From assembly GCA_009760855.2 (NCBI GenBank), contig WPIO01000008.1:2508501-2572500 (forward strand): DNA of 64,000 bases. Reading direction: 5' to 3'. Of this stretch, positions 61,353 to 64,000 are shown one piece after another; position 1 is the stretch's first letter; each line of letters starts with the position of its first letter. The translations under genes were made by a program, and so were the position numbers. Under the pieces are notes generated by a model. It saw only the letters and a program-made list of their open reading frames with translations. It was not told the DNA's origin and ran no database searches. Source of the stretch: Cristatella mucedo. Taxonomy: Eukaryota > Bryozoa > Phylactolaemata > Cristatellidae.

Positions 61353-61700
61353 CAAAGGGGCGGCGGCTCGGCAAGAGAAGGAGGCGGGGGCGCACCACAG
61401 CAGGGATCGCTCGGTTACGCTGATCCGAAGCTTCCGGTAGCCGGCGGCAGCCCCACCAGTGCGGTCGTCTGCTTCTCGCACGGACCGGCCCAGTTCTGGG
61501 TGCACCTCGAGGACTGCATGCAGGACCTGGTGCGTCTGCAAGCTGCCATCGATGAGCACATGCAGGGCAGTGCCACCGGCACCACAAGGTGGGGCTCCAG
61601 GGCGCCAGCGCCTGGCATGCCATGCCTGGCGCAAAGCAACTCGGACTGGCGGTGGTACAGGGCCCGTGTCACGGAGCTCGGCTCCAACGGCCAATACCAG
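61353..61700 (+). CDS. Tudor gene exon 2 (first half of Tudor unit 4)
   Basis: 348 nt, phase 0 at both ends. Encodes a Gly-rich linker (QRGGGSAREGGGG), then VVCFSHGPAQFWVHLEDCMQ (the nuclease-like half of an extended Tudor unit) and SNSDWRWYRARVTELGSNGQ, the first strands of the Tudor core. The donor is TACCAG|GTGCGT. The core continues exactly into exon 3. Confidence 0.82.
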
Positions 61701-63076
61701 GTGCGTGCGTGGCTCAGCGAGCTGTCGGTGCCCTCTCCACATGTTGCTACCAATCATATGGTAATCCATGCTTGCTTTAGTGCATGTGTAAAAGTGCCTT
61801 GAAGGAGATTTTTGGGGAATGTCAAGAAAGTACTTATAAAATTTGTCCGACAATCGAATAGGGTACCTATCGAAAGACAAATATGCTAGAACTGGAATCG
61901 GAAGTTCTGACGACTTCCGCATGAAAGAATAAAATGGTTATGCAAACCATGTCTAATCCGGATATAAAACGGAAGCTAATAATCTACAAATAAAAACTTA
62001 ACCGATGTCTGCATCATAGGCGACTTGTATCCCAACTTGTCAAACCTTGGTAGATCGAGATACATGCTTGAAGCTTGTTGAGGTGCATTGTTGTGACTGT
62101 TATACAGCTTCATTTCCATTGTCGGTTGGTGCCTTGTAAATTCCATAACTTGGCTAATACTTCACATATAGGAGTGAAATTTGAAGTACCCGTTCAGCTC
62201 TGCTTGTTGTACACGAGTTTGGAAAGTGTCTGATTTTGGCTGGATACATTTTACTCTATATGTCACCAAACATCCTTGAGCTTATTATTTTCCGTAATCG
62301 TGGATATAGAGCAAAATGTAAGAATGCGCCTCGACAAGCTTCGAGCCTGTATCGCGATCTACCAAGGTTCGACAAGTTGGGATACAAGTCGCCTAGGATG
62401 CAGATATCGGTAAATTTGTTGTCTCACTGCTCGGTCGGCAGCACCAACGGCCTCAGTCTGGAGGGATGACTTGAGGAGTAGTACTCTGTGGTCGAACCGA
62501 CACATGTTGTCTTTAGTCTGTCACGAGACCATGTCGACTGATTGATCTGGCGTGGTGTGTGGCTGTGTGTGCCACTGCCTCCACGCCCCAAGGCTGTGCC
62601 TGCCAGATGCCAAAAGTGTTCACTGCCAGCCTTTTACTGTTATGCAAGCATATTTGATAGGCTCATGTCCTTGGACTGTGGCCGCCCCTAACAGGATGTT
62701 TACATACTCCGACTCCTGGTTCGATAGTCTTGGGCAGCCTGCCATAGGCTGCTCATCAGGACCCGATCCTTCCCTGCAAGCACTAGGAACAGCATTGGAG
62801 TAGCTGCTGCCCATTCTTTTAGATTGTACCTGCACTCCCTCGGCCGTTTCCAATTCGCTGTGTCTGTTGCTCAGCTCACTGTTGCGGACCGCAGCAGCAG
62901 CAGGAGCCTACAGAATGCTACTCCCCACGTGCTGCTTTGGGAGCTATTAAACTCCGTCCTCCTCAATCGGCCTTCCTCTTCTTCTTCACTCCTCTCTCTC
63001 TCTCTCTCATCATAAGCTGGCGGTTGCTGTTGCTGCACCATTTATTGCCAATATGGCAGCCTCTTCTTCTTGGCAG
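61701..63076 (+). other. Tudor gene intron 2
   Basis: 1376 bp from GTGCGT to TTCTTCTTGGCAG. Holds a copy of palindromic family P and a short CT tract (62990-63008). Confidence 0.75.
61815..62430. mobile_element. Palindromic repeat family P, copy 3, in intron 2
   Basis: 61990-62090 (CATAGGCGACTTGTATCCCA, TTGTCAAACCTTGGTAGATC) is inverted at 62325-62430 (GATCTACCAAGGTTCGACAA, TGGGATACAAGTCGCC). 61880-61970 (GGAAGTTCTGACGACTTCCG, CAAACCATGTCTAATCCGG) matches the outer blocks of the copies at 37.6 and 51.3 kb. Confidence 0.75.
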
Positions 63077-63368
63077 GTGTGTTTCGTTGATTACGGCAAC
63101 TCGGAGGCCGTGCCGCTGTCCCAGATCTGCCAGCTGCCGCCCAAGCTCCTGCACATGCTGCCGAGCGCGCAGGCTCTCGAGTGCTGCCTTGCCAACGTCG
63201 TCGTGGCCGAGCGGTTGGTCGCCAAGGCGCACACGCGCTTCAACGAGCTCACTTCCGGTGGCGTTCAGCTAGTCACGACCGGACCGGGTCCATCGTCACC
63301 GTCGGGGCCAGCTCCGGTGACCGTCCTCGTAGCGGAATACGGTTCGGTGGCCGAGCTGCTCGCCAAAG
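63077..63368 (+). CDS. Tudor gene exon 3 (second half of Tudor unit 4)
   Basis: Starts VCFVDYGNSEAVPLSQICQL, completing the core begun by exon 2, with DYGN intact, then LPSAQALECCLANVVVAERL. The frame remains open past a strong donor GCCAAAG|GTGAGC at 63368/63369, which would leave a phase 1 junction. Reading through instead gives a low-quality tail that enters 17-bp tandem repeats, so splicing is favoured. Later exons lie outside the window. Confidence 0.78.
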
Positions 63369-63554
63369 GTGAGCTCTGTCGATCGGTAGAGGGATTTGCA
63401 CTGCTGTCGGCGTGCACAGACAGCCTCGCCCGTGCTCGCGCCTGCTGCTCACGAGTGGGATGTTCGTTCGTCTGTGACTTTGCAAAGCCACTGAGTGGGT
63501 GCTACGCAGGACTGAGTGGGTGCTACGCAGGACTGAGTGGGTGCTACACAGGAG
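63369..63554 (+). repeat. Start of intron 3 with a 24-bp-spaced tandem repeat
   Basis: GAGTGGGTGCTACGCAGGAC recurs three times between 63491 and 63556; the third copy leads into a LINE C fragment. Confidence 0.75.
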
Positions 63555-63870
63555 TGTTTTCATTAGCGCCCTCGAAGCCTTAGCGCTTTCGGTACGAATT
63601 CGGTAGCCAACAGACTTCATCTCATACAGCAAACAGAAAATGAGAAGCATAGCTGAGTCCGGAGGGCTGTCGAGGAAGTGAGCCGCATGTCAGTAGCAGC
63701 TCAGGACGGCTAGAGAGAATGTGCCACAGTCGCAGTGGCAGGAGAAAATAAGATGTCGTTGCATAAGAATCGTGGAGCTCGGCAGTTTAGGACCTGCAGA
63801 GCAAAACTTTCTGTCGACAACAGTCTTGAAAACTTTAGTTCTCTTAGGGTTCTATACAAATGAAGTATTG
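63555..63870 (-). mobile_element. LINE family C fragment in intron 3
   Basis: CTTTCGGTACGAATTCGGTA, GTCGAGGAAGTGAGC and TCGTTGCATAAGAATCGTGG match the copies at 44325 and 4361. It ends in TAGTTCTCTTAGGGTTCTAT, resembling the SINE A tail. Confidence 0.55.
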
Positions 63871-64000
63871 CTCCAGCGTTTGCCGATCGACCAAGCCTTC
63901 TGGCGTATGCAGCACTGCTTACTGGGGCACACATACAGACTTAGTCTCTTAGTCTCTCTGTATCCTTTCATCTTTGTTGGTGTATTGGTTGATATGTTAC
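63871..64000. other. No recognised feature
   Basis: Right edge, presumed intron 3. Confidence 0.3.

Overview
The window is nuclear DNA of an animal, probably an invertebrate or early-branching chordate; I cannot place the phylum. Evidence: the one clear host gene has spliced GT-AG introns and encodes a multi-Tudor (germline/piRNA pathway type) protein; the rest is dominated by L2/CR1-type LINEs, tRNA-derived SINEs, pogo/Tigger DNA transposons and very long (AG)n, (AC)n and (AT)n microsatellites, with scattered CpG-rich islands. Nothing prokaryotic, viral or CRISPR-like is seen. Most long open frames in the window are microsatellite read-throughs (poly-LS, poly-RE, poly-TH, poly-IY) and are not genes. 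LAYOUT: 0-9 kb is a pile-up of LINE fragments, a 314-bp MITE, a SINE and rearranged microsatellites. 9.7-11.0 kb is a non-autonomous DNA element with TATACC-rich ends, next to a possible minus-strand coiled-coil exon (11.0-11.2 kb). 12.9-18.2 kb is bounded by a near-identical 595-bp inverted repeat. 18-31 kb holds SINEs, LINE 3' ends, microsatellites, minisatellites and one or two weak exon candidates. 31.4-35.1 kb carries two minus-strand LINE copies, one spanning most of the reverse transcriptase. 35.4-37.1 kb is a strong CpG island without an assigned gene. 38.56-41.24 kb is a decayed plus-strand Tigger transposon with a nested SINE and (AT)n tracts. 42.6-43.3 and 47.9-49.0 kb are further CpG-rich islands. 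49.4-53.4 kb is LINE debris plus a palindromic element. 54.22-58.57 kb is a second Tigger transposon (minus strand, recognisable terminal repeats) holding two nested LINE insertions. 58.88 kb to the window end is the 5' part of a Tudor-domain gene: at least three exons, with the third Tudor-gene intron running off the window. HOW THINGS RELATE: the tRNA-headed SINE A ends in the same hairpin tail as the main LINE family, which suggests the LINE machinery mobilises it. Tigger 2 ends about 310 bp upstream of the Tudor gene start codon, and a palindromic repeat family seen twice elsewhere sits in intron 2 of that gene. I found no wholly new multi-gene system; the most noteworthy items are the LINE/SINE tail pair, the palindromic family, the inverted-repeat segment, microsatellites flanked by duplicated unique sequence, and the Tudor gene itself.
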